Origin: Otis tarda
Lineage: Eukaryota > Chordata > Aves > Otidiformes > Otididae
Reading direction: 5' to 3'
Length of the DNA stretch: 64,000 bases
NCBI GenBank assembly: GCA_026413225.1
Contig: CM048575.1
Span: 6,662,001-6,726,000 of the forward strand
The notes below the pieces were generated by a model. The model did no database searches. It was not told the DNA's origin and saw only the letters and a program-made list of their open reading frames with translations. This document shows positions 48,886 through 62,445 of the stretch, piece by piece. Position numbers and translations under genes: made by a program. Numbering within the stretch: position 1 is the stretch's first letter; every line of letters starts with the position of its first letter.

Positions 48886-51800
48886 TAAATGCAAGCTTTA
48901 GCTTGCAAGAATGTCCTTTTAATGTCCGTTAAATAGGTTGGGATGAAGAAAAGAGGGCAGATCTGGGCACCGAGACCCACAAAATCTACCTTTGAGTAAC
49001 AGACAAAGACTTGAAATCAGAGTAAGGTCTTTGAAATCAGAATAAGCTCTTGCTTCTGAATATATCCAGGCATTGGGGAGATCCCACACGGGTCTGAAGT
49101 TGTTCCGGAGATGAGTGCGTGCTATTGCATAGCTTGCGCAATCGTGCTCGTGGCAAATTTTGCAAGATAGGCACCTGTGAGTTTCAGAAACAGACCTGAG
49201 CCCTAGGCGTGTTTTTATGACATAATTAGATCACTTTAGCTTTGTTTTCAGTGAAGAGAATAAAATTACCTTCTAGATTTTTTTATCACTTATGACCGCA
49301 AATTAATAATGAATCTCTAGTGCTGGAAGCAGAAGATACCTAATTGCCACGGCAGCTCAGCAGACTTTTTCGTGGCGCCATCCTTGAAACGTTATTTGCT
49401 TTCTGGTTGAAATATTGTATGACATCTGCGCTGTGAGCTCAGCATTCCAAGCTGCTGTTACTATTGACTGTTTTACTCAACACCGTAGTGTTTCACCTTT
49501 CGTGTTCTCAGGACATTGTGGGCATTTCCCACAAACTGTGTGATTTCACTCATTCGTTAGCGTACTGCTCGGTGAGATTGATGTCCCGGTTAGTTATGCC
49601 TGCACCCTTGCGTGGTAGTGAGTAGCCACGCTTCCTAAAAAAGTGTGGAAGAGAATAACTGTAAGAGGGAATGAATTATGAAGGCAGTTGAAAAATGAAA
49701 AGAAACCAGTTTTTCCATGCCGGTCTGTGGGGGGTGAGCCAGACCTCATGCAGTTTGAGCGGAAGCTGTGAACGATGGGAATTTCTGGCCCCGTTTCTGA
49801 GGAACCGAGTTATTCATGGTTTGACCTCAGCGTAGTTGTGAGCCAACCCAGTCTGTCTTGTTTGGGACGATGGGCTGCTGCTCGGAGCAGGAGCGTGGTG
49901 CGTGATCCCCAGCTGCCCCTCCAAAGGCTTCCGAAAGCCAGGAGCGAGGAGGACGAGAGATGTGTGGAAGCTGCTAGAAGAAAGAAAACAGAGCTGCCCG
50001 TGACGCTGGTGGGAAGACTCGGCAGGCGTGTGTTTGTAGGCGAGACCTGAGGAGCCCCGGCACCGGGCTCCCAGCCGGCTCGGGCCCCGGCAGGGGCTGC
50101 TCCTGCCCTGCGCTTTGATAGCCCTGCTCCCAGAGACGGGGCTGAAAAACTAGGAATGATGTGTTGTGGTGATTGCCTTTCCTCTGCTGTGAAATATTTA
50201 TTAAAACAGATGTAGCTGGCTACAATTTCTGTTTCTGGGTAACCAGCCAATAGCTGGGGAAGATCAATAAGCAGATAAACAATGTGGTCTCTAAAGTTGG
50301 AAGTGTTTTGGTTTTGGTGTTTTTTTTAAAACAGAACAAAGAGCGTTCCCTGGCCAGGGACACTCTTGAGCAAAATGCAGAGCAGACCAACACTGGCACC
50401 CAGTGTTTGGAGAGAATCAGCTCAAATCTGGGTTTCCAGGCCTGACACCCTGTTTCTCACAGGCTTTGCCTTTCGCTCGTGGTGTGCACGGCAGCGAGGT
50501 GTTTGATACGGCAGCTGAGCTCTGGGGGGCTGCAGTTCTAACTCTGCTTTTGTTTGGTTCCTGCAGTTGTCTTCTGCTGCTGGTAACCACTGCAGCCCTG
50601 CTTTTCTTGGCTTCTCTTTGTGTTACAAAAAGATGCAGATCCTTGTTTCCCTTGGAATGGTTAACCTTAGTTTAGGGAGAAGGAACAAATATGAGACCAC
50701 CCTCCTCCCTGGGGAAGTTTATTCAAGTTACTCTGCAGCTGTTGAATGCCAGCTCCATGAAGCCTTTAAACGTACACTTAAATCCATTCCTGCTAAGCAA
50801 AACACTTCACCACATAGTTTAAATTAAGCTTGTGTTCAAGTGTCGTTGCACTGAAAAGCAGCAGGACTCGAGCGTGTTCGCAAGGACAAGCACGTTCTCG
50901 AGTGCCTTGCTGATGAGGCTGCTGAGGCAGGAGAGCATCCCAGGCTGGGGTGGTCTGTGAGGACCACTGGCTCTGGAAACGAAGCATCTGCTGATGTTGA
51001 AGGGTCCGCCAGCATGATGTTCTTCAGGGCCCAGCAAAATATTTCAGTGGCCAGACTCCAGTATCTGTATATTCATTCTAGCCAGGCTTCCTGTACTGTA
51101 CTCAGCAAGTCATGGCATTTATTTGAAAGAATAAATAACGACTGGGATGCAGTCCCAAGTTTTGGGGGTCCCTGCTCACTGCGTCTCTGAAGATATGAGA
51201 TTGTTGCTGTATCTCCCATGGTCTTACTGCTTTCATGCTTTGAATCTTCTGCTGTTTCTTAGTGGGATGACTAAAGCACTCCTCTCAGCTTGCCTGGCGC
51301 TCCTGGAAGTTGCACTGAAGTTGCTGCAGCACATTCCAGGAAGGTAAATTGAAAACTGAAAATGAATTTCCAAAGAAGCCCTAGAACTACTACCACAAAG
51401 AAGATGGATGATGAACCATTCTGGTCTGTTATTATCCAGAAGTAACTATCTGACTGTTTTTTAGTGAATAAAGAAATATTAGAGGGGGAAAAAATAGTTT
51501 CCATTTAGCTTTATCTCTGTTGGCTGTACTGGAAATGAATCATGACATAGAAAAGGATAAAATGAAATGAAAAAGATACCATTTATTTCCTTTTCTCTAC
51601 CACACACTGGATGCTTATTCTGAAGGTGAAAACTCTTCTGAACTAAACCAGATGGCACTAAAGCACTGGGGAAGATATTGGAGAGTCCATGGAGTATCCC
51701 TGTGGTACTTGGTTCAGAAGTTATGGACAAAGAGGGAGAGGAAATTGGTCTGGGTGGACGTCCCCCAGGAGTTCACGTTTGTGTTGGCCACGGGTGCCCT

Positions 51801-53190
51801 GTCCGTGCTCTGCATAGGTGTTTCAGTTAATGTTTGAAGCTGTGATGGAAATCTGAGATACTCTCTTTAAAGAGCCGTCTTCTCTCCTTGATTTTCTAGA
51901 AGGTAACAAATACAGTGCAGATTGTCTTCTGAGTGAAATATCGCTCTGCCCAGCCTGGATCTCCAGCAGAAGAGACCTTTCTGTTGATTTGCTTGGACGT
52001 CTTGACTTCCAACCCCCACAGACTGAGGAGGGGCGGGAGAATGGAAGGAAGGGTTGAAAATGTGTACTGGAGATGAACTGGGAAATGAGCGTGCAGTGAT
52101 GGCTGAGCTGAGCAGTTTAGGTCAATGGTTTTATTTTGCTTGGTCTGTGTAGCATCCTTTCACTGGGATTTATAAATGATTCTTGCTGCAATAAGTGCAT
52201 TCAGGAGCTATAAGTGCCTGCTCTGGCATGGCTTGTTTGCTTCCTTTTTTATTAGGAATGAAAATTAGTTGAGAATGAGAGGATAATGTATGGCCTCACA
52301 CCATGAGAGTTGCGCTCTGTGATAAGATTTCAAGGTTAGAACAGCGATAGCTTGGAAATATCTGTTGTAAACTACCATAGATAATTCCAGCAGTAAAACT
52401 CTTCTTTCAGCTATGTAAATAGGGTGATACAGGAATGCGGTGTCGGGGTGTGTTAAATGGTGAGGTTATTTTGTGTTTGAACAATATAAACAGAGAAAAT
52501 GGAGCTGAAGATCAGTTTGAGTAGGAAACAGGGAAGATCTCGTCAGAATGGCGAGCAGGCCAGGGGTGGATTTGAGTTTGTTTGGAAGTACCTGAACTGG
52601 TAGGGTCGCTCAAGTGGATCAGTGTGATGAGCAAGAAGAGAAACATCTCTCTGCTCCCCCCCCCAGCCCTGGTGACAGGAAAAGCCTATGGGGCTTTAGG
52701 GCAGGCTGATGTAATTAGGCTGAATGCCTTTTGATGGTGGGATGCTGTCCAAGGATGCATTGAGTCACATCTAATGACTTACAAACTGCTAATTAATTTT
52801 GAATGAACTGGAACAAGGAGACATGGCTTGACAAGTAGTAGGTTTTGAAAACCTCCAGTGCAGTGGTCCTGGGCGAGGGAATGGAAGTTAGAAACAGCCT
52901 AGTGACACTGTTGAAATGGGCAGAAAGAAACGGGTGTAAAAATTCAAGTCGGTGAGTGGTATGAAGCTTCTGATGCAGATCAGCGGTTCTGGTAGCTCTC
53001 TTTAGCAGCTCGCAGGAATGGATGGTGGAAACTTCTCAAATCTGTGGTTTCCGTTTCTGATTTGTTCAGTTCATTTTTCAAGCAACACACTAAGACATCT
53101 GTGAGACACCTCTGATCTTGTACTGATAAATCTGGCTCCATGAGGGAAATGCGTCTCCATTGCTCTATAAAAGCCACCTAGCACGCAAGA

Positions 53191-53242
53191 TGGATGGCTG
53201 TTAAAGGTCCCTTCCAACCCAGACTGTTCTATGGTTCTGTGA
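53191..53242 (+). mobile_element. CR1 LINE 3' end fragment
   Basis: GGTCCCTTCCAACCCAGACT, followed by GTTCTATGGTTCTGTGA, is a diverged CR1 3' terminus in + orientation. The upstream sequence is not recognisable as CR1. About 50 bases are claimed. Confidence 0.75.
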
Positions 53243-54109
53243 AAATGGAAAAGCAAGAGAAAACAAACAAAAAAAGAAACACAGAGGAAGTTTGGAGCAG
53301 AAGGGAGTTAAGTTGGGCAGAGGTTGGTCTTGTGCCCCGCAGGTTTATTTTTGACAAACAAGTGGATTTGAAGGCTAGATTGAAAGCTGCAGAAAGTGGG
53401 AGAGTTCTAGGTTTGGGTGAGTTTATTCCTGATGTTTTCCATGTCCTGACACTTCCTAGGTTCTTGCTGATGCCATTTCTGCCTTGCTCCCAGATCGTCC
53501 CATCTCGTGTTACCTGTTAAGATAGCTGTAGATCCCATGCAGTCTCCTTTCCAGAGGTTCTGGTTGGGTTCTGTTCGTGCCTCTGCTGGCAATTAACACC
53601 GTGATTATGGTTCCTCTGCTGTGTCATCTCTGAGGAGTGAGGTCTCTGGGGCAATATATCTGAACAGTGCCTGGGACAGTGGGATTTGAGGTATGTTGAG
53701 CAGCTTTTCAGGTGCAACTGCAATGGAATAATCCTCTTTCCTTTCCTTTGTCATAAAATAAGATAATGGTCTGGCAACTGTTCTAATCAAGACAAGTAAA
53801 ATAAACTGCTCTAAATTCATCATGGGAAGAAACAGACTTAACTGCAAAATGACTAACAGGACCGTCCATTCATCTGCACATATCTGCTCTGTGGCCGCGT
53901 TCATTTCCATACAATCGTCGGAAAATATTATGTTGATTGCCAGGAACAAAGCTTTTATGGGGAGGAAAAAAAATCCATGCTACTAATCTACAGTGGAATC
54001 GGAAAATGGGTAAGGCAGAGCTTTAATAACATTATTCTGTGCGACATCTGATGTAAATAGTACGGTTCTGTTAACCTCTCCAGCAATCGGAGCCTGGCTG
54101 TCAGAAGCA

Positions 54110-54370
54110 GCCGAGTATGAGCAATAGTATCAGCTCTTCTCGGAAACGTTGGAGCGGAATGACAAACCCATTGCTGTGAAGGTGGTTGTTGCAGCCGCTC
54201 GGGGAGTCGCGCTCAGCGGTGGGACAGACGTGGGCTTCCCGTGCTGAGTGAACGCGCGAGGGGTTTGTGAGGGCGTCCCAGCCTCTGCGCTTTGGGCTCC
54301 ACCTGGCAATCTGCTGTCGGGGTTTTGTGATGCTGTGCGTTCCCACGGAGCACAGACGCTGCGTCCTTTG
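54110..54370. other. CpG-dense islet
   Basis: Roughly 20 CpG dinucleotides in 260 bases, including clusters such as AACGCGCGAG and AGTCGCGCTC. It sits about 2.6 kb before the Sushi1 exon. No exon or TATA-like promoter could be supported. It may be an intragenic CpG island or simply GC-rich intron. Confidence 0.45.
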
Positions 54371-55519
54371 ACTTTTCCCCTCTCTCTGTAGGGGAAGGTG
54401 TAATTCATCAGCTCGTGTTCCAGGGCCGACCAACTTCATCTTCTGCACAAGTGCCTCCAGGGCCTGACCGGTGGTGGGTCATCACATGGGCAGCCCTGTG
54501 CTGCTTGTGCTGAGCCCAGCTTCTTTGGAAGCGGCTCTTTTGGTCTGGGGGGCTGCAATGTGAAGTGTTTGTCTTCTCCAGATGTGCATTGGTATTTTGT
54601 GTTTGGCGGTTGTTTGTTTTTTTTAAAAAAAAAAAAACCAAAACCCTTTTGGTCAGTTCCTGCAGCGACCCCCCTGAATCCAAAGCGATCAAGGAGTTAA
54701 CGTTGCCTCCCCCAAAAAGCACGTGTGTGCTGTCTGTCCTGTAACAAGGTATTAGTTAAAGGCAGCCAAATGAAGCAGAATTTTTAAATGAGATCCTGTT
54801 TTTCAAGTATGATTTTAAGATATGATGCAGGTTGAGGTTGTCTGATTCTTCACAGTTCATTAAGTAGAGAGCTGCTAGTGTTCGAGATTGACTTTTAAAA
54901 ATGATAGATTTTTATTTATAGCGAAGTTCTAGTCATTAATTTTAGGAGAAGGAAGCATAAAAGCAGGAATGGGCTCATTTTTTTTTAAAAAAGTGATGTT
55001 AGTAATTTAATTAAATTTAGGTTTTGAGTATCATTGCAGAAAATGAAACATTATTTCTACGCTGCTTTTCAACCCATCTGATGTATTTGATAGCATCCTT
55101 GCACTTACAAAACCTGCATGGTCGTTAATATTTCTGCGTGGAAGTTCCTGCTGAACTTCCCAGCTCCAGGTGCTTTGGGGAAGGGGGTAAATAGGATAAG
55201 GATTTTGGGGAGGTAGTGGCTGGCCCCATTGTTGCGTGGTGACGGGCTGTGGGGCAGACTGGGACCCGGCGCGGTGTCCCTGGGGTGCTGGTTGGGCTCT
55301 CCTGGGGCTCTGGGAAAGGCTGTGCTCCTCCGCACGTGGATGTGTGGAGAGATGAGTGCGGCCACAGCAGGAAAACAGAAACTGAGATGTACATGCTGTT
55401 AAAATTAATCAAGTTTAAGGTGGTAAAGGTTGCATTTAATCTGGAAGTGGGTTAACTAGAAAACAAGATGATCTGTCTGGGTCCCAGAAGCCTAATCCTG
55501 TATTCATTGCAGATCAGTT

Positions 55520-55690
55520 TTTCGTTTCCCTCGCTGCGAGGGATACTGGCCAGGTATCTGCTGCGGAGAGCCCTCGCAGGGTACCTGTGCTCCGCTCCCG
55601 GGTGGCAGCGGCTGGCGGGGGACGGCCGGTACCGAGCGGAGCAGGGAAGTTTCAAATCCCGGTCCGAAAGCGCTGTCCCGCAGCAGGACA
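55520..55690. other. CpG islet with 10-bp inverted repeat
   Basis: I count 17 CpG dinucleotides in about 165 bases, the densest patch in the window. It carries TGCTCCGCTC (55588-55597) and its exact reverse complement GAGCGGAGCA (55634-55643), two GGTACC sites, and a near-palindromic CCCTCGCTGCGAGGG. It lies 1.2 kb before the Sushi1 exon. An alternative promoter is possible but unproven, since no linked first exon was identified. Confidence 0.55.
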
Positions 55691-56308
55691 GAAAGGCAGT
55701 GTCTTTGCCTCAGTGCTAGGGATTTACGTTTCATTTCAGTTGCCTACGCACAGTTTTGGTTGTATTTTATTCTGCTGCATGCTGTGTACGCTAGCATATC
55801 ATTTTCCTTTTAATCTTCATCTCTTCCTTGTCAGAGCTGCAGACTGAACCTCCCTTTGCCCGTGGAAACTCATCTGGTTTTGTTCGTGCCCCTGACAAAA
55901 TTGTTTCCAGTGATAAACTGTCACTCAGCTTTGAATGACCGTGTTTTCCTTCTGATGTTTCAGCCTTAATGAAAAAGAACTGTGATACAAGATGCTGTGC
56001 AAGGGCCTGATACAAATTTGATTTAGTCATGCTCAGTCTCTTAGTTGTCTTCGCTGGGTTTTATGTTGGGCTCTAAAAGCGGTGTTTGAGGGGATCTTTT
56101 TGGAGGGGCTTACGGGAACCTGTAGAGTTTTATTTAAATTCTCTGAACCAGCTGTGCAGAGGCGTTGGTGAAGGATTTACTAGCATTTTAGCTGAACTTC
56201 TCCCTCTTGCACTGAAGTATCCCATATTCTTTCTGATGCAAACTTTGACTGCGTTTTGCCTTCAGTGCAGCTGGGTCCACCTGTGTTGTTCCAGGTCCGG
56301 CTTGATGC

Positions 56309-56350
56309 ATATATATATATATATATATATCTATCTGGATAGATATATAT
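56309..56350. repeat. (AT)11 microsatellite with adjoining hairpin
   Basis: Eleven AT units (56309-56330) run into ATATATATCTATC, which is the exact reverse complement of GATAGATATATAT (56338-56350), with a two-base spacer. The result is a 13-bp stem. Such AT palindromes are often unstable in length. Confidence 0.95.
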
Positions 56351-56842
56351 CTGGATTAAATATTACAATGAAGTATAAATCCTCCTGGACTGAAATGTTC
56401 CTCTTTTTGTCTAGGCAGTAGTTGCTAATGACAGATTTTGCTGTCTTCTGTGTGGTTCTAAGGTGTAACAATTCTGCTAACATTGCAGGGGCCTTTGGGG
56501 TGCCTGGTAAAGGTCTGTTGAAAAATTATTCAAAGTAGGAATGTAATCTCTAAATTCTAATCAATTGCAATCGTGTTAAATGGGTAGAACTGCAGAGGAG
56601 TGTAGGAAGGAGGGATGCTTTATTTGGAAGCTGGTGAAAAGGGGCAGGAAAGAGTGGATCTTGTTTCTGACTCAGTTGCTTGGGGAATGATCTTGCTGCC
56701 TTACATGTCTGTAGAAATGGTACTTAAACGTTAATCATAGCTGGCCTAATGAACTCTGGTGCAATTCAGGAGGGTATGTTTTTTGCATTTGAAGTGATGT
56801 GTTGACTTTGAGATAAGCTTTCCCTCTGGATTCTTCACCTGA

Positions 56843-57190
<348 letters not shown>

Positions 57191-60100
57191 TAAAAGATTT
57201 GAAAACTAAACATGATGCAGTTAATATTGAGGTTCCTTTTTACTGGCTTCCTTAAAGCTGCCAGGGTTTGGGTGAATAATAGGAAGGTTGTGAAGTGCTC
57301 AAAGTATTCAAAATGCTGCACAGCTACTTTAACTTCAATTTCTTTGTCTAAAGTTGGGGAGGGAAAAAAACCACCGCAGGAGGATTATCCATAAGATAAA
57401 GCACCTACCCAAGACCATGCGGATTTTCTAGCCCAGACACTAGAAAATGCTGTTATGGGAGGTGAGACCTGTCTTGTGTTTGGAAAGGCTGGCCAGCTTG
57501 CCTGCAAACACTTTTAGGGTAGGGAATTTAGATTCCTCCATTAGTGTAAGGACTTCTTGCTAATTCTCCAGGGCCACGAGGGACTAGAGAGTCTGTAAAT
57601 ATACAAGTGTTTGTGGTGTTACACCAAAGCAGTTGCTGCTTTGAAGTCTTTTCTCCTCAATTCCTTGTGTACTTCAGCAGAGCATCTTCTATTGATTCTT
57701 TTTATTGACTCTGCTTGTGCAATCAATCAGCGGTTCTAAGCTGTAGCGTAAATCTTGAATTTAAAGTGAGCAAATATTGTTTGCCTGGTGTGGTTTTGGT
57801 GCTTGCTTGAATGAGTTACACAGCAGCAATGTGTGCTGCTTAGCGTATTTCTTGGCCCCCCTTGTGTTGGGGCCAAGGGCGTTGTACCGCTGGAGGAGTG
57901 ATTCATGCAGCCACACTGGCACTGGAGAGGATTCTTTGCTTTTCCTTCCAATCAGGACTCTCATTGTAACCTTTTAAAAAAATAAATTTCACTGGAAGTG
58001 GGTGCGGGGAAACATTCACTGAAATTCAACCTTGAGAGTATGCCAAGTGATACCTTTTCTAGAAGATGAGGAAATTAACTGCATCAGTGGACCAGTGTTT
58101 CCTTGAGCCTGATAGCCGCCGCCTTTTGGAGGAAGGCGATATCTTCCCCTTGCCCTGCTGTTATTGAGACACTCGTGTGGTAGACCCCAGGAAGGGAGGA
58201 ATTCACTTCTGACCCCAGCAGGTGTTGAAGGCAAGGGCTGGCATCGTTGTAATTCTTCTGATCCCTGCTGCAGGTGGAGTAATAAAAGATCACTTTTGCC
58301 TCTTTTTGTCTTGAACTGCCACACTCACTTTTAATTTTAACACCACTGTTTCAGTCTTGAATCCAACAATGATGATGGTGGCATCTGATGTAGTTCAGGG
58401 TGGAGGGGTATTCAACCCTGTGCTGCTGTTTGCATCAGTGCTGTGTGAATTGCTCTGATGGCAGCAAAATTCGCGCTTGTTCAGCTGCATGTGTGTAGCA
58501 GTGTGCCTGTGGGTTCCTGGATGCAGCCGCTCCTTGTTAAGACATTTGGTCCTGATCCTTCCAGACTTTTATCTCAAGTAAAACTTCCAAGACATTTTTT
58601 TGTAGGCAGGAACCAGAAATCTTCTCATGTAACATTCATATCTTGTTCCAGGAAGGTACAGAGTAGCACAGTCTGCAAATTGACTTGCTGAATTTGAAAC
58701 CCGCTGCACTCCTACCGTAAGCAGGTTTCAGCAGTCGACGTTCATACTCGGCTGATAAACTGGTGATAGGGACTTTGGGCATCGCAAGGGGCAAAAGGAT
58801 TTGCGTGCTGACAAACGGGTTTATGTTGTCTTCTGTAGGGAAGATAATGTTTTCAAAACTGTTTCTTAAAGAAGAAGATATATTTCCTTGAGAGAGAGAA
58901 GATCTTTGTGGCCTCTGTAACTTATAATTAATTGTATTAAGATTGGCTTGCTGGTAATTGTCACCTGGAAGTTTAAATGTGTGTGTACATATTCTTTTAT
59001 TTTCTGACATAAGTTGGAGATGGGTTAGGCTGCTGGGTCAGATTCTGACAAATGGAGATGAAAGGTGCCCTGGAGCTGAGCAGGTATTACTGTCTCGGGA
59101 GCAGACTTGTCCAATGTCACTGCAAAGGACACCGTTCGGTCTGGGGACTCTGCCCGTTCCTCCTCCCTGGTGTGACGGCAGAGGTGTGAGGCAGGCGTTG
59201 AAAACAGGATGTTTCTACCGTGCTGGTCAATACCCTCTTCTGGGTTCTTCATGCTCTTTTCTTTGTGCTCGTCTTCCTCTTTAACGTTCCTTTCCATGTA
59301 TTGGTAGCCTTGTCCCTATTCCAGTCTTCATGCATTGAAATAATAGAAGATGCAAGGACATGCGTGGTGGAAAAGAACAAGAAACAAAGGTGTTTGGAGG
59401 AGCGCTGTGGTTCAGCTGCTTTTCCTTCCTACGAGTTGTCTGCACTGCCTTTGCCCAGTTCTCAGTTTTGAAGTACAGGGCTTTTTTAATAAAGGGCAGT
59501 GTGATCTCAATGGGAAGGGAAAGCAGGAAGGGATTCCAGCTGCAGGAAGCATGGCGTGGTGAAAGGCGTCTCTGCAGAGCGAGCGCAAGCAGGCGGTGCT
59601 GCGGCTCACCGGTGGATGTGAAGGCGCAGTTACCTCAAAATTGATTCTTGGACTCTGAGCTAAGAGAGACCATAAATTCAGTCTGCACAGGCTCGGCTCT
59701 GGTGAGTTATATTTCTTGCTTATGTGGCAGGAAGGATTAAAACGACGGTGATCTCATCCAGGGAGCACCAGAGCAGCGGCAGTGACATCTCCACGCTGAT
59801 CTGCGGCGTTGGGGCAGCGCAGAACGGGGCGGCAGCTGTGGCTGCCCAGAAGCTCTGCTGAGCCTGGCAGACCACGTGTGACTGGGAAATCTGCCTCCAG
59901 GACTGGAAGTCCTCAGCGAGGCTGGGTCAGACTGAAATCTGGACTAAGCTAACGTTATCCCATCTATATAATGTGTGTCAGAAATATCTGGAATGATTTC
60001 CTCATTGCATCTTGTATTTTACGTACATTCTGCACGGTTCTTGTGTGTTCACAGAATGATGTGAGGCCTAGGACTTGGATTGAAATGGGGTCTTCAGCTC

Positions 60101-60879
60101 AGTCCTACAGTCTGGCTGTGTTTTTATCTTGACGTTTGGTAGGCTGGAGGCAAAACCCCAGCAGACTTGGAATGCTGTCGTCTTCTGTTCTGCCGTAGCC
60201 ACGCGAGGAACAACCCTTGCTTGGCTCAGTTGATTTCGAATAAAGCAAAACGATGCATTTGAAGCACCAAAAGAATATCCGGAAACATCTGAGACTGTTC
60301 TGTAAAGTGCTTTCATGCGTGCGGAGAGAACTCTTGCCCAGATTGCTGAATTTAAGTAGAACTGATAGGTTTATGAGTCTGGTAGGCGGTCGAGTAAAAA
60401 TTCAGTAAGCCAGCTGAGAAGTTGAGAACATTTGCGAAGCTACATTTTAAGTGTATCAAATATGCATAATCTCATTAAAAATGCTCTGTCTTACTATAAC
60501 TCAAGCAGCTGCTTAGCCTGCGCTGTGCCCAAAATAATTGAAGGGCGGTTCAAGAAGATTTTAGAAGATTGTAGAATATGTTTGAACAGTAACAACCTCT
60601 GCAAACTTAGGAAGTGTGTGTTTAGAGGTGGGTGGGAAGGGAGTACATTTTTCCATTAAATAGCTCTTGCAATGAAAAATTTTCAAGGAATTTAAATTAA
60701 AAATTCTTTTAATAAAAAAGAAAACCACCATACCTTCAGCTAGGTCTTTCTGCAGGTATTTGTCTGTTGTGATAGAATACCAGGGGCTGGAGCATCGAGT
60801 TGGGATTTCAGTGTCCGATTTCAGTCCCAGTTTTGGCTGCTGGAATGGCCCAGAAGTAGCTGTGTCTGGTTTTTTGGTC

Positions 60880-61150
60880 GTATCTTTCTGCCTTTCCTCC
60901 TTGCTGTGAGCTCCGCAGTGACCAGCGACGGGCCGTTCCAGCCTGGGCGCAGGAGCGGTTGCACGGGGCCGTGATCTCCGCTGGGCCTTTGAGGTGCCGG
61001 TGCAACCGGCATAGGTGTGGATGGGATACAAACCGCGTGCTACGGCCTGGGCTGTTCCTGTCTCCGTCGCTTGCCGTCAGTCACTGGGAGGCTTGTGTCT
61101 GCCCGTGCCTTCTGCTCGTTTGAGTGGCTGCCGGCACCGAGATAGCAGAT
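60880..61150. other. CpG-rich patch
   Basis: This stretch is GC-rich with many CpG dinucleotides, including GCGACGGGCCG, GGTGCCGGTGCAACCGGC and TCCGTCGCTTGCCGTC. It is less dense than the islet at 55520. No promoter element or exon is supported. Confidence 0.4.
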
Positions 61151-62159
61151 GGCCCCGAGGAAGGGAAGTTGTCATGTATGTTTGTCTTTCTTTCAACTTC
61201 CATGAGTTAAAAGCTGCAGGTTTCAGCCTTGCTGATAGCACAAGGCACTGATTCCTGAAAAGGTCTGAAAGCTGAAGGATCCTCTTGAGCAACCTTGCGG
61301 AACTGTCCTGCCCTTTCCTTAGGTGCCGATGGCCCGTTGCGCTTAACAAATGTTCTCTCCTCTGCTAAATTTCAATTTGGAAGGGTTGTTTCAAAAATAG
61401 TTTGTAATGAAATTAATTGTTTATAGTGTAAAGCCCCAAGCTCCTTGACTAAAGCATCTGCGATGCTGCTCTGTAACGCGCGTTGTAAAGCTAACAGGCT
61501 TTCCCTAGCAGCGTTCCAAACAAACGCTGAGCTGATGCTGCGTGTACAAGAGCTGCAAGCTGCCCTCATGCTACTTGAAATAATTCTTGATTTCCTTTAT
61601 CTTCCTGCCCATGTTTCCTTTAGATCCTCCTCCTTTAATGGCTCTAATAGCTCCTGCTGATAAAATTCAGGTTATAAAAATGAAAGAACCTGCAGCGACA
61701 GGAGCTCCAGCGTATGCCCAGGAAATGTCACCGCTAGATTTTTGAACAAGCGGTTAAGTTTTTACCACTACGATTTTGGTAACATCATCCATTTCCATAA
61801 GAAATCAGAGCAGACAAAGGCATATAAGGCAGGTGTGTGGGATACTGCACTCCTTTTCTATGAGATTTCTGTTAAAAATAGGGCTTTATACTCAGTCCTG
61901 CTGTCCAACCCTTGAGGCTGTTTCTGATGCTGAGATGGGAGCTGCAAACCAGCCTCTCCCCACTGTGATGGGAGAGTTCTCACGTGTCTGTGAAACCCTT
62001 CAGTCACCGAATTCTGGTGGCTTTCCTCCTGCTTGGCTGGCTACGCGGCTGGGAGGGAAGTTGCAGACAACACCTCACAGGATGCTGATTGGGAATAAGA
62101 GATGGAACAGAGAGCTCTGGCAACAACGTGTGAGGAATTAGCATCCTCGCAGGGAGATG

Positions 62160-62320
62160 CGTTGAGCTGAGAACTGCCTCCCCAGGGAGGTGGTAGGAGC
62201 TCTGTCACTTGAGGTGTTGAGAATTAGACTCAACGAGTCACTGGTAAGCGTACGGTGGGGAATAAGCTGGCGCTTGCCAGGAGACATTAGCTGACCTAAT
62301 AGGATTTTGCATCCCTCAAC
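62160..62320 (+). mobile_element. Old CR1 remnant, plus orientation
   Basis: CTCCCCAGGGAGGTGGTAGG, GGAGCTCTGTCACTTGAGGT and GTTGAGAATTAGACTC follow the CR1 3' region order, where GCTGCCCAGGGAGGTGGTGG, GAGTCACCATCCCTGGAGGT and GTTCAAGAAAAGACTG are usual. GACCTAATAGGATTTTGCAT may be the decayed end. It is considerably diverged and the edges are approximate. It ends within roughly 150 bases of the CUB2 exon. Confidence 0.65.
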
Positions 62321-62445
62321 ATCTTTGTCTCTTAATAGCACGTACTGAAACACACACCCCCCGAGAAGTGCACTGGGGCTCTTAAAGCTTTGCTTTGAAT
62401 TTGGGCTTGTTCTTTTTTGATGTACTGCTTGATGCATTCCGCTAA

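Noticed and set aside
57380-57440. Short CACCTACCCAAGACCATGC resembling a MIR fragment
   Set aside because: Only one motif matches, and the adjoining sequence would require the opposite orientation.
60561-61031. 156-codon open frame on the minus strand
   Set aside because: Lies over a CpG-rich patch and a T/A-rich tract. No family resemblance and no exon-like splice structure.
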